Assembly: GCF_016648105.1 (NCBI RefSeq)
Contig: NZ_JACVVE010000015.1
Span: 1-64,000 of the forward strand
DNA from: Pseudomonas sp. S31
GTDB taxonomy: Bacteria; Pseudomonadota; Gammaproteobacteria; Pseudomonadales; Pseudomonadaceae
Length of the DNA: 64,000 nt
Reading direction: 5' to 3'
This document shows positions 18,389 to 27,080 of the stretch, piece after piece (position 1 is the stretch's first letter; the number at the start of each line of letters is the position of its first letter). A program made the translations under genes and the position numbers. Below the pieces are notes generated by a model. That model saw only the letters and a list, made by a program, of their open reading frames with translations, ran no database searches and had not been told where the DNA came from.

Positions 18389-19753
18389 TCAGGCCTGGTG
18401 CAGGTACCAGCGCCAGTCCTGTTCGCTGACTTCGGCCATGAATTGCCGGTACTCGGCGCGCTTGACCTTGAGGTACACGCCGAGGAAGTCTGCGCCGAGG
18501 GCTTCCCGGGCCCATTCGGAATGCTCCAGGGCATCGAGCACGCTCAGCCAGTCGGTGGGCAGGTGCTCGGTGGCCTGGGCGTAGCCGTTGCCCTCGACCG
18601 GCGCACCGGGGTCGAGTTGTTCGCGGATGCCGCTGTGGGTCGCGGCGAGGATGGCAGCGGCGGCCAGGTAGGGGTTGGCGTCGGCGCCGCAGATGCGGTG
18701 CTCCACATGCCGGCTGTTGGCCGGGCCGCCCGGTACCCGCAGGCTCACCGTGCGGTTGTCGACGCCCCAGGTCGGTGCCAGCGGCGCATAGCTGTTGGCC
18801 TGGAAGCGGCGGAACGAGTTGGCGTTAGGGCAGAACAACAGCAGCGAGTCGCGCAGGTGGCGCAGCATGCCGGCCACGGCCTGGCGCAGCAGGGGCGTGC
18901 CGGCCTTGTCTTCACTGGCGAACAGGTTGTTGCCGTGGCGGTCGGCCAGGCTCAGGTGCATGTGCATACCGGTGCCTGCCAGGTGGGCGAACGGCTTGGC
19001 CATGAAGCATGCCTGCATGCCGTGGGCGTGGGCTACGCCCTTGACCAGGCGCTTGTAGCGCACGGCCTGGTCCATCGCGACCAGCGCGTCACCGTGCTCA
19101 AGGGTGATTTCCACCTGTCCGGGGGCGTACTCGGAGATCGCCGTGCGTGCCGGGATGCCCTGGGCCTTGCAGGCGGCGTAGAGGTCGGCGAGAAACGGCT
19201 CGATCTGCTCCAGCTCGCGCAGGCCGTACACCTGGGTACTGCGCGGGCGCCCGCCGTCGCTGTCCAGGGCCGGTTGCGGACGGCCCTGGGCGTCGCGCTG
19301 CTGGTCGAGCAGGTAGAACTCCAGTTCGCAGGCCATCACCGGGTGATAGCCATCGGCCTTGAGCGCCTCGATGGTCCGCAGCAGTACATGGCGAGGGTCG
19401 GCGACGCTGGCCGGCAAGCCCTCGCTTGGGTGCATGCTGACCTGCAGCGCGGCGGTGGGCACGCGCCGCCAGGGCAGGCGGACCAGGCTGCCGGCCAGGG
19501 GGTAGGCGCGGCAGTCGATGTCGCCGACGTCCCAGACCAGGCCGGAGTTCTCCACGTCGTCACCATTGAGGGTCAGGCCCAGGATGGTGCTCGGCAGCGG
19601 GCGGCCGCTCTGGTACACCGCCAGCAGCTCGTCGCGGTGCAGCAGCTTGCCACGCGGCACGCCGTTGGCGTCGAGGATGAACAGCTCGAACAGTTCGATA
19701 TCGGGGTTGGCGGCCAGGAACTGGCTCGCTTGCTCAATGGGTGCAAAGTGCAT
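18389..19753 (-). CDS. puuA: Glutamine synthetase family gamma-glutamylpolyamine ligase
   Basis: The 454-residue protein is a PuuA/SpuI-type member of the glutamine synthetase superfamily. The N-terminal beta-grasp domain has ELFILDANGVPRGK. The catalytic domain has VMACELEFYLL and GTGMHMHLSL (metal and ATP ligands), then NSFRRFQANSYAPLAPTWG and the arginine segment of the active site. Such enzymes join glutamate to a polyamine, shielding the amine for oxidation by the downstream PuuB-like enzyme. It is the first gene of a two-gene leftward operon. Confidence 0.85.
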   Translation of the reverse strand: MHFAPIEQASQFLAANPDIELFELFILDANGVPRGKLLHRDELLAVYQSGRPLPSTILGLTLNGDDVENSGLVWDVGDIDCRAYPLAGSLVRLPWRRVPTAALQVSMHPSEGLPASVADPRHVLLRTIEALKADGYHPVMACELEFYLLDQQRDAQGRPQPALDSDGGRPRSTQVYGLRELEQIEPFLADLYAACKAQGIPARTAISEYAPGQVEITLEHGDALVAMDQAVRYKRLVKGVAHAHGMQACFMAKPFAHLAGTGMHMHLSLADRHGNNLFASEDKAGTPLLRQAVAGMLRHLRDSLLLFCPNANSFRRFQANSYAPLAPTWGVDNRTVSLRVPGGPANSRHVEHRICGADANPYLAAAAILAATHSGIREQLDPGAPVEGNGYAQATEHLPTDWLSVLDALEHSEWAREALGADFLGVYLKVKRAEYRQFMAEVSEQDWRWYLHQA

Positions 19754-19837
19754 GTTTTCTCGCTCGTAGGCGCGCAGGGCCGCCGCAGGCGCGGGCGGTC
19801 CGACTGAGTCAAACGGCCAGGCTACGGCCGGGTTGGG

Positions 19838-20002
19838 TCACAGGGGCGAGAGCGAGGTATCCGGTGGGCGAGCGTGACGGCAATGCCATAGGGCCCAGAA
19901 GGCGAGGATGACGTGGACCAGCGGATTTTCGCCGGCGCGGGTCCGGGCCTTCGGCAGCGAAGGGCGGGACAGCGGGGGCGCGATGGTCTGGATGGGGGTC
20001 AT
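19838..20002 (-). CDS. Possible small membrane protein upstream of puuA
   Basis: A 54-residue open frame starts at the ATG at 20002. It contains NPLVHVILAFWALWHC, which could span the membrane once, between basic segments. It precedes puuA by 85 bp on the same strand. The ribosome-binding site is weak (AAGG four bases before the ATG), and I know no family. It may be a leader peptide, a small membrane protein or chance. The rest of 19754-20224 holds only a REP element and the hrpA leader. Confidence 0.3.
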   Translation of the reverse strand: MTPIQTIAPPLSRPSLPKARTRAGENPLVHVILAFWALWHCRHARPPDTSLSPL

Positions 20003-20092
20003 GCCTTGGATACTCACATGCGGCTCAAGGTTGATTAAAGCAGTGAATGGCAACCTTTACATCGGGATCGGCTAAACATTGCGCTGGCTCTG

Positions 20093-20129
20093 GGGGCCTC
20101 TTCGCGCCGAACCGCCGCGATGAGGCCCC
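20093..20129. repeat. REP-variant palindrome upstream of hrpA
   Basis: The arms GGGGCCTCTTCGCG and CGCGATGAGGCCCC surround CCGAACCGC. This is the same variant core as at 93-125 and near 17020. Confidence 0.65.
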
Positions 20130-20224
20130 ACAACCAGCAGAGAACCGGCAAATCTGCGACAATCGCGCATCCCGACGAACGCCGATCATGCCCAGCAGGC
20201 TCACCTGCATTACTAAAAAGCCCC

Positions 20225-23200
20225 ATGACTGACCACGCCATCGACAAACTGCTGCAAAACCTCGACCACGCCATGATCGCCGACCGCCATCGCCTGCGCC
20301 GGCAATTGCACGAGCTGCGTAAGCGCCCCGACGAGGCGAAGCTGGCGCAGTGGGCAGAAAAGGTCCAGGCGTCCTGCGCCCAGGTGACTGCGCGTCAGAA
20401 CAGCGTGCCGCGCATCCGCTACGACGACAGCCTGCCGATCGCTGCCAAGCGCGACGAGATCAAGAAGGCCCTGGCCGAGCACCAGGTGCTGGTGATCGCC
20501 GGCGAGACTGGCTCGGGCAAGACCACCCAGTTGCCGAAGATCTGCCTGGAGCTGGGGCGTGGCAGCCATGGCCTGATCGCCCATACCCAGCCCCGGCGGA
20601 TCGCCGCGCGTAGCGTGGCGGCACGGGTCGCCGAGGAACTCGGCACGCCATTGGGGGCGCTGGTGGGCTATCAGGTGCGCTTCGAGGACCAGAGCGACGC
20701 CAATACCTTGGTCAAGCTGATGACCGACGGCATCCTGCTGGCCGAGACCCAGCACGACCGCTTTCTCGAACGCTATGACACGATCATCGTCGACGAGGCC
20801 CACGAGCGCAGCCTGAACATCGACTTCCTGCTCGGCTACCTGAAGACCCTGCTGCACCGTCGCCCCGACCTGAAACTGATCATCACCTCCGCGACCATCG
20901 ACCTGGAGCGCTTCTCCCAGCACTTCGATGGTGCGCCGATCATCGAGGTGTCCGGCCGTACCTATCCGGTCGAGACCTGGTATCGGCCGCTGACCAGCGA
21001 GCAGGACGAGGAGGGCAACCAGGTCGAGGACGACCTCACGGTCGACCAGGCGATCCTCGCCACCCTCGACGAGATCGCCCAGCACGAGCGCGGCAATGGC
21101 AAGGGCCCGGGCGATGTGCTGGTGTTCTTGCCCGGCGAACGGGAAATCCGCGACGCCGCCGAGATCCTGCGCAAGGCGCAACTGCGCCATACCGAGATCC
21201 TGCCGCTGTACGCGCGCCTGTCGCCGGCCGAACAGCAGCGCATCTTCCAGCCGCACACCGGGCGCCGCGTGGTGCTGGCCACCAACGTCGCGGAAACCTC
21301 GCTGACCGTGCCCGGCATCCGCTACGTGATCGACACCGGCACCGCGCGCATCAGCCGTTACAGCTACCGCGCCAAGGTCCAGCGCCTGCCGATCGAGGCG
21401 GTCTCGCAGGCCAGCGCCAACCAGCGCAAGGGCCGTTGCGGGCGGGTCGAGCCGGGCATCTGCGTGCGCCTGTACAGCGAAGAGGACTTCAACGGCCGGC
21501 CAGCCTTCACCGACCCGGAAATCCTGCGGACCAACCTGGCTGCGGTGATCCTGCAGATGCTGCACTTGCGCCTGGGTGCCATCGATGCCTTCCCGTTCAT
21601 CGAGCCGCCGGATGGCAAGGCCATCAGCGATGGTTTCAACCTGTTGCAGGAGCTGTCGGCGGTCAACCGCGAGAACCAGCTGACCCCGCTCGGCCGTCAA
21701 CTGGCGCGCCTGCCGATCGACCCGCGACTGGGCCGCATGCTCCTCGAAGGCGCCCGCCAGGGCAGCCTGCAGGAAGTGCTGATCGTCGCCAGCGCGCTGT
21801 CGGTACAGGATCCGCGCGAACGCCCACCAGAGCGTCAGCAGGCCGCCGACCAGGCGCATGCCCAGTGGAAGGACGTCGATTCGGACTTCGCCGCCCTGGT
21901 CAACCTGTGGCGTGGCTTCGAGGAACAGCGCCAGGCGTTGACCGCCAGCCCGCTGCGCAACTGGTGCCGGAAGAACTTCCTCAATTACCTGCGCCTGCGC
22001 GAATGGCGGGACGCCCACCGTCAGCTGGGGCTGATCTGCCGTGACCTGCAACTGGCGGTGAACAAGGAGCCGTGCGACTACCAGAAGCTGCACAAGGCGA
22101 TCCTCAGCGGCCTGCTCAGCCAGATCGGCCACAAGACCGAAGAGGGTGACTACCAGGGGGCTCGGCAACGACGGTTCTGGGTCCATCCGTCCTCAGGCTT
22201 GGGGCGCAAGCGCCCGCAGTGGGTGATGGCGGCTGAGCTGGTCGAGACCACCAAGCTGTACGCGCGCATGGTGGCCAAGATCGAGCCCGACTGGATCGAG
22301 CCGTTGGCCGGCCACCTGGTCAAGAAGAACCACTTCGAACCGCACTGGGAGAAAAAGCGCGGGCAGGTGGTGGCCTATGAACAGATCACGCTCTATGGGC
22401 TGATTCTGGTCGGCCGCCGCCCGGTGCACTTCGGCCCGATCGACCCGGCCACCTCGCGCGAGCTGTTCATCCGCGAGGGCCTGGTCGGTGGCGAGATCCA
22501 GTCGCGAGCCAAGTGCCTGGCGGCCAACAAGCGCTTGCTCGAACAGCTCGACGAGCTGGAGGCCAAGGCGCGTCGGCGTGACATCCTGGCCGACGAGGAA
22601 ACCCTCTACGCCTTCTACGAGGCGCGCCTGCCGGCGGAAATCCACCAGACCGCGACCTTCGACAGCTGGTACCGGATGACCAGCCAGAAGGACGCCAACC
22701 TGCTGATCATGCGCGAGGAAGACGTGCTGGCCCGCGAGGCCAGCGAAGTCACCGCGGCGCAGTATCCCGACACCTTGCAGCTGGGCGACCTGCGCCTGCC
22801 GTTGACCTATCACTTCGAACCCGGCCACCCCCGCGACGGCGTGACCATACGGGTACCGGCACCGCTGTTGCCGAGCCTGCCGGGCGAGCGCCTGGAATGG
22901 CTGGTGCCAGGGCTGATCGAAGCCAAGTGCGTGGCCCTGGTGCGCAACCTGCCCAAGGCCCTGCGCAAGAACTTCGTGCCGGTGCCGGACTTCGTCAAGG
23001 CAGCCCTGGCGCGCATGAGCTTCGGCCAGGGCGCGTTGCCCCAGGCGCTGGGCCAGGAGTTGCTGCGCATGACCGGCGCCCGTGTGCCGGACGAAGCCTG
23101 GAACGAGTCGGTGAGCCTGGTCGAAGGGCATCTGCGGATGAACATCGAGGTGCTCGATGGCCAGGGCAAGTTCCTCGGTGAAGGCCGCGACCTGGCCGAA

Positions 23201-24130
23201 CTGACCGCGCGCTTTGCCGCCGCAAGCCAGGCCGCGCTGGCCGTGCCGCGCAACGACAAGGCCGAGCAACCGGTGCAGGCCAAGGCCTTCGCTGAAGTCG
23301 CGCAAACCGCCCAGCAGAAGATTGCCGGGCTGTCGATGACGGTCTATCCGGCACTGGTGGAAGAAAACGGCACCGTGCGCGAAGGGCGTTTCTCGACCCA
23401 GGCCGAGGCCGAATTCCAGCACCGCCGCGCCCTGCAACGGCTGTTGCTGCAGCAATTGGCGGAGCCGGCCAAGTTCCTGCGTGGCAAGCTACCGGGCTTG
23501 ACCGAGCTGGGCCTGCTGTACCGTGAACTGGGGCGCATCGAGGCACTGGTGGAGGACATCCTGCTGGCCAGCCTGGACACCTGCATTCTCGAAGGCGAAA
23601 CCCCGCTGCCGCGCGATGGCGCCGCACTGGCCGGGCTTGCCGAACGCAAGCGCGGCAGCTGGGCCGAGCATGCCGAGCGCCTGGCGCGCCAGACCCTGGA
23701 AGTGCTCAAGCTGTGGCATGGCCTGCAGAAGCGTTTCAAGGGCAAGATCGACCTGAGCCAGGCGGTGGCCCTCAACGACATCAAGCAGCAGCTGGCCAAC
23801 CTGGTTTACCCAGGCTTCGTGCGCGAGACCCCGAGTGCCTGGTTCAAGGAGCTGCCGCGTTACCTCAAGGCGGTGGAAGTGCGCCTGGAAAAACTCGGCG
23901 CGCAGGTGCAGAAGGACCGCGTGTGGAGCGGTGAGCTGGGCAACCTGTGGGCCCAGTACAAGGCGCGTGCCGACAAACATGCCCAGGAGGGCAAGCGCGA
24001 CGAGCAGTTGACGTTGTACCGCTGGTGGCTCGAGGAGTACCGGGTGTCGTTGTTTGCCCAGCAGCTGGGCACCAAGGTACCGATCTCGGATAAGCGACTG
24101 AGCAAGCAGTGGAGCCAGGTGGAAGGCTAA
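20225..24130 (+). CDS. hrpA: ATP-dependent RNA helicase HrpA
   Basis: The 1301-residue DEAH-box helicase has Walker A GETGSGKTTQ (about residues 91-100), DEAH with VDEAHERSLNIDFLLGYL, SAT in ITSATIDLERF, and the helicase C motifs TNVAETSLTVPGIRYVIDTG and QRKGRCGR. The HA2, OB-fold and long C-terminal DUF3418 regions follow. HrpA acts in mRNA processing and in rescue of stalled or collided ribosomes. I chose the ATG at 20225 (MTDHAIDKLL) because it begins the family N-terminus; upstream in-frame codons read through the REP variant. It is a single-gene unit. Confidence 0.95.
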   Translation: MTDHAIDKLLQNLDHAMIADRHRLRRQLHELRKRPDEAKLAQWAEKVQASCAQVTARQNSVPRIRYDDSLPIAAKRDEIKKALAEHQVLVIAGETGSGKTTQLPKICLELGRGSHGLIAHTQPRRIAARSVAARVAEELGTPLGALVGYQVRFEDQSDANTLVKLMTDGILLAETQHDRFLERYDTIIVDEAHERSLNIDFLLGYLKTLLHRRPDLKLIITSATIDLERFSQHFDGAPIIEVSGRTYPVETWYRPLTSEQDEEGNQVEDDLTVDQAILATLDEIAQHERGNGKGPGDVLVFLPGEREIRDAAEILRKAQLRHTEILPLYARLSPAEQQRIFQPHTGRRVVLATNVAETSLTVPGIRYVIDTGTARISRYSYRAKVQRLPIEAVSQASANQRKGRCGRVEPGICVRLYSEEDFNGRPAFTDPEILRTNLAAVILQMLHLRLGAIDAFPFIEPPDGKAISDGFNLLQELSAVNRENQLTPLGRQLARLPIDPRLGRMLLEGARQGSLQEVLIVASALSVQDPRERPPERQQAADQAHAQWKDVDSDFAALVNLWRGFEEQRQALTASPLRNWCRKNFLNYLRLREWRDAHRQLGLICRDLQLAVNKEPCDYQKLHKAILSGLLSQIGHKTEEGDYQGARQRRFWVHPSSGLGRKRPQWVMAAELVETTKLYARMVAKIEPDWIEPLAGHLVKKNHFEPHWEKKRGQVVAYEQITLYGLILVGRRPVHFGPIDPATSRELFIREGLVGGEIQSRAKCLAANKRLLEQLDELEAKARRRDILADEETLYAFYEARLPAEIHQTATFDSWYRMTSQKDANLLIMREEDVLAREASEVTAAQYPDTLQLGDLRLPLTYHFEPGHPRDGVTIRVPAPLLPSLPGERLEWLVPGLIEAKCVALVRNLPKALRKNFVPVPDFVKAALARMSFGQGALPQALGQELLRMTGARVPDEAWNESVSLVEGHLRMNIEVLDGQGKFLGEGRDLAELTARFAAASQAALAVPRNDKAEQPVQAKAFAEVAQTAQQKIAGLSMTVYPALVEENGTVREGRFSTQAEAEFQHRRALQRLLLQQLAEPAKFLRGKLPGLTELGLLYRELGRIEALVEDILLASLDTCILEGETPLPRDGAALAGLAERKRGSWAEHAERLARQTLEVLKLWHGLQKRFKGKIDLSQAVALNDIKQQLANLVYPGFVRETPSAWFKELPRYLKAVEVRLEKLGAQVQKDRVWSGELGNLWAQYKARADKHAQEGKRDEQLTLYRWWLEEYRVSLFAQQLGTKVPISDKRLSKQWSQVEG

Positions 24131-24165
24131 ACTTCCCCAGTTGTGGCAATATTGAGCCAATTTGG

Positions 24166-24223
24166 GCCGCGCTGCGGCCCCTGTAGGAGCGGCCTCGCGC
24201 CGCGAACGAGGGCAAAGCCCTCG
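24166..24223. repeat. REP-like palindromes downstream of hrpA
   Basis: GGCCGCGCTGCGGCC is followed by a divergent REP unit, CTGTAGGAGCGGCCTCGCGC, and the hairpin CGAGGGC-AAA-GCCCTCG (24207-24223). Confidence 0.55.
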
Positions 24224-24305
24224 CCTTAAAATTGGCACTAAAGTGCCATTATTCATATTCCCAGCCAGCGCCCCGTGGCGATGGCCTTTGACCAGAGGAA
24301 CGACC

Positions 24306-25427
24306 GTGCATAACGTCGTGATCAGCGGCACCGGCCTGTTTACCCCGGCCCAGAGCATTTCCAACGAAGAACTGGTGGCTTCCTTCAACACCTGGTCACA
24401 GCAGTTCAACCAGGACAACGCCGCCGCCATCGAGCGTGGCGAGATCGAAGCGGCGCCTGTGTCCGATGCGGCGTTCATCGAGAAGGCCTCGGGCATCAAG
24501 AGCCGCTTCGTCATGGACAAGGACGGCATCCTCGACCCGCAGCGCATGAAACCGCGCCTGCCCGAGCGCTCCAACGACGAGCCGTCGATCCTCTGCGAGA
24601 TGGCCGTGGCTGCCGCCCGCCAGGCGCTCGAGCGTGCCGGGCGCAGCGCCGCGGATGTCGACGGGGTGATCGTCGCCTGTTCCAACCTGCAGCGCCCGTA
24701 CCCCGCCATCGCCATCGAAGTGCAACAAGCGCTGGGCATCCAGGGTTTCGCCTTCGACATGAACGTGGCCTGCTCGTCGGCCACCTTCGGCATCCAGACC
24801 GCCGCCAACAGCGTGCAACTGGGCCAGGCCCGTGCGGTGCTGATGGTCAACCCGGAAGTGTGCACCGGTCACCTGAACTTCCGTGACCGCGACAGCCACT
24901 TCATCTTCGGCGATGCCGCCACGGCTGTGCTGATCGAGCGCGCCGACCAGGCCACGTCGAAGCATCAGTTCGATATCGTCAGCAGCAAGCTTTGGACCGA
25001 ATTCTCCAACAACATTCGCAACAACTTCGGGTTCCTCAACCGGGCGGCGGAAGAGGGTATCGGTGCTCGTGACAAGCTGTTCATCCAGGAAGGCCGCAAA
25101 GTATTCCGCGAGGTGTGCCCCAAGGTCGCCGAACTGGTTGGCGAGCACCTGGCGGAGAACGGCCTGCAGCCTTCCGACGTCCAGCGCTTCTGGCTGCACC
25201 AGGCCAACCTGAGCATGAACCACCTGATCGTCAAGAAGCTGCTGGGGCGTGAGGTGGACGAGCAGGAAGCGCCGGTGATTCTCGACCGTTATGCCAACAC
25301 CAGTTCGGCGGGGTCGGTGATTGCCTTCCATCTGTACCAGGATGACCTGGCGCCTGGGGCGCTTGGGGTGTTGAGTTCGTTCGGTGCGGGGTATTCGATC
25401 GGTAGCGTGATTCTGCGCAAGCGCTGA
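24306..25427 (+). CDS. Beta-ketoacyl-ACP synthase III-like (FabH-like, PA3286 type)
   Basis: The 373-residue thiolase-fold condensing enzyme has the catalytic triad in place: Cys156 in NVACSSATFG, His298 in WLHQANLSMN and Asn331 in RYANTSSAGS. The GTG at 24306 after AGAGGAACGACC gives the family N-terminus VHNVVISGTGLFTP; frames upstream have no family character. The P. aeruginosa counterpart PA3286 condenses octanoyl-CoA from beta-oxidation with malonyl-ACP, shunting degradation products into synthesis. Assignment to that type rests on length and sequence impression, not on alignment. Confidence 0.87.
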   Translation: MHNVVISGTGLFTPAQSISNEELVASFNTWSQQFNQDNAAAIERGEIEAAPVSDAAFIEKASGIKSRFVMDKDGILDPQRMKPRLPERSNDEPSILCEMAVAAARQALERAGRSAADVDGVIVACSNLQRPYPAIAIEVQQALGIQGFAFDMNVACSSATFGIQTAANSVQLGQARAVLMVNPEVCTGHLNFRDRDSHFIFGDAATAVLIERADQATSKHQFDIVSSKLWTEFSNNIRNNFGFLNRAAEEGIGARDKLFIQEGRKVFREVCPKVAELVGEHLAENGLQPSDVQRFWLHQANLSMNHLIVKKLLGREVDEQEAPVILDRYANTSSAGSVIAFHLYQDDLAPGALGVLSSFGAGYSIGSVILRKR

Positions 25428-25440
25428 GAGATGTAAGAAG

Positions 25441-25485
25441 GCATCCGGCCCCTTCGCGGGCTCGTCCCGCGAAGGGGCCGGATGC
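25441..25485. terminator. Long REP-type hairpin between convergent genes
   Basis: Perfect 20-bp arms run from GCATCCGGCCCCTTCGCGGG to its complement at 25466-25485, with the loop CTCGT. The core is of REP type, and the hairpin lies just after the FabH-like gene, where it probably shapes the 3' end. Confidence 0.65.
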
Positions 25486-25498
25486 ATTTCCACCAGGC

Positions 25499-25541
25499 AA
25501 AAAAAGGCGGGAAATGCCGGATGGGGTCGGCATTTCCCGCC
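25499..25541 (-). terminator. Rho-independent terminator of the porin gene
   Basis: Perfect 14-bp arms GGCGGGAAATGCCG (25506-25519) and CGGCATTTCCCGCC (25528-25541) enclose an 8-base loop. Read on the minus strand they are followed by a run of seven T, 28 bp after the porin stop codon. Confidence 0.9.
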
Positions 25542-25568
25542 TCAGAGCGAAGCAGAGGAGGGTGTCGC

Positions 25569-26813
25569 TTAGAACTTGGCTTCCAGGTCCACCTGGAGGG
25601 TGTCTACGTCGGCATTGCTGTTGGGCAACTGCGACTGGTCGGTCTTGGCCATCAGGTAGGCCGCACCCAGCGAGAAGTTCTTGTCGATTTCGTAACCCAC
25701 CTTGAACTTGTGACCGCGCGATCCGGTGAAGCCGTTGCCGAAGTCCGAATCGGTGAACAGGCTGACCACGGCGTTACGCTGCACATCGCGGTAGTTGTAG
25801 TCCAGGCTCCAGGCGCCGACCTTGGTCTTCAGACCGGCCAGCCAGCCCACGTCGGCGCCGTCGGTGCTTTCGGTGTTCTTCACGTACTGGCCGTAGGCGG
25901 ACAGCGGAATGGCGAAGCCGGTGAAGTCGAGCTGACCGAAGCCTTCGACCAGGTTGAACTCGTTGGTGGTGTTGCCGAGCGAAGCCAGGAGCGCCGAGGC
26001 CTTGTCGTTGTCGTAGCCGTAGATGCTCGCACCCACGGTCAGCTTGAGGGTGTCGGCCGGTGCGAACTTGGCGCCCAACTGGCCGTGATACAGCTGTGCG
26101 TCGTGCTTGTACTGGACGCCGTCACCGTCGACGTTGTCCTTGAGGGTGTACTGACCGGCGCTGGCGAAGATTTCGGCGCCGCCCAAGTCGGTCTTGTAGG
26201 TAGCCGCCACGCCTTCTGGGTTGATGTCGCTATCCCAGATGATGTCGCCCATGCTGACCCAGGGTTGCTGCATCTTGCCGCCGATCAGGTGCAGGCCTGG
26301 CAGCGCGGTCGGATGCCAGTCGAGGTAAGCCAAGTCGACCCACAGGCTCTTCTTGTCGAAGTAGTTGTCCAGGCTCTGGTTGGTGGAGCGGCGGTCGGCG
26401 CTGCTGCCGGTGGCGATGCGCACGCCGGCGTCGACTTGCGGGTTGATTTCGCTGTAGAAGCCGACGCGAGCACGAACGCGCTGGCGGTCCTGGTTGCCGC
26501 TGTCGTTGTTCGGGTTGTCGACGTTGACGTCTTCGTAGCGCAGGCGCACGTCGCCTTTGACCTGGGTCTTGGCGGCCCAGGCAACCTTCTGCTCGAAGGA
26601 GTTCATGCGCTCGGCCTGGGCTTTCTGGTCGGCCTTTTCCTTGGTTTCCGTGGCCAGGTCGGCCTGCAGTTCGTTGTACTGCGCCTGGTTGATCGAGCCG
26701 TTGGCGCGGAGCATTTCGAGCAGCTTGGCGTCGACTGCAGCACTGGCCGGAGCACTCAGAGCCAGCATCATGCCGGTGAGGCTCACTCCGGTAAGTGTAG
26801 AAACAAGACGCAT
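25569..26813 (-). CDS. Putative outer-membrane porin
   Basis: The 414-residue precursor has a signal peptide (LTGVSLTGMMLALSAPASA). A short coiled-coil segment follows (LLEMLRANGSINQAQYNELQ, then QADLATETKEKADQKAQAE). The beta-barrel has many alternating strands and ends in aromatic LEAKF, the outer-membrane insertion signal. This fits the putative porin family Porin_5. The substrate is unknown. I chose the ATG at 26813 because upstream codons precede the signal sequence. The strong terminator just downstream indicates a monocistronic unit. Confidence 0.87.
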   Translation of the reverse strand: MRLVSTLTGVSLTGMMLALSAPASAAVDAKLLEMLRANGSINQAQYNELQADLATETKEKADQKAQAERMNSFEQKVAWAAKTQVKGDVRLRYEDVNVDNPNNDSGNQDRQRVRARVGFYSEINPQVDAGVRIATGSSADRRSTNQSLDNYFDKKSLWVDLAYLDWHPTALPGLHLIGGKMQQPWVSMGDIIWDSDINPEGVAATYKTDLGGAEIFASAGQYTLKDNVDGDGVQYKHDAQLYHGQLGAKFAPADTLKLTVGASIYGYDNDKASALLASLGNTTNEFNLVEGFGQLDFTGFAIPLSAYGQYVKNTESTDGADVGWLAGLKTKVGAWSLDYNYRDVQRNAVVSLFTDSDFGNGFTGSRGHKFKVGYEIDKNFSLGAAYLMAKTDQSQLPNSNADVDTLQVDLEAKF

Positions 26814-27080
26814 AAGGTTCTCCCTGTTGGAAAAAAGTGGGGAGGCTTGTGGCGCCCACCCCCAAGTTGGCATGTCTTCGGAAAAGGCCTGAATAGACAG
26901 GTCGCTGGGGTTTCAGAAAACAGGCGCAAGTATTGCGGGGGTGCATGACAGAATAATGTCTAATTAGTGGCACTGCTGTTAAGTAATTGAGAATTCACAG
27001 GTTCGCGGGAACTTTCCTGGATTTGAGTGATACCGGTCTTTTCCCGGATACTGGGTCTCTGCAAACAGCGAGTCGACACC

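Noticed and set aside
17609-19807. A 732-codon open frame on the plus strand
   Set aside because: It is antisense to the puuA-like and puuB-like genes, which show all family motifs; the frame is Val/Gly/Ala/His-rich shadow sequence.
20213-22186. A 657-codon minus-strand frame, and others inside hrpA
   Set aside because: All are shadows of hrpA, whose helicase motifs run unbroken on the plus strand.
26940-27080. A TGGCAC...sequence upstream of the FemAB-like gene, considered as a sigma-54 promoter
   Set aside because: The -12 GC element (TTGC) is absent at the required spacing.
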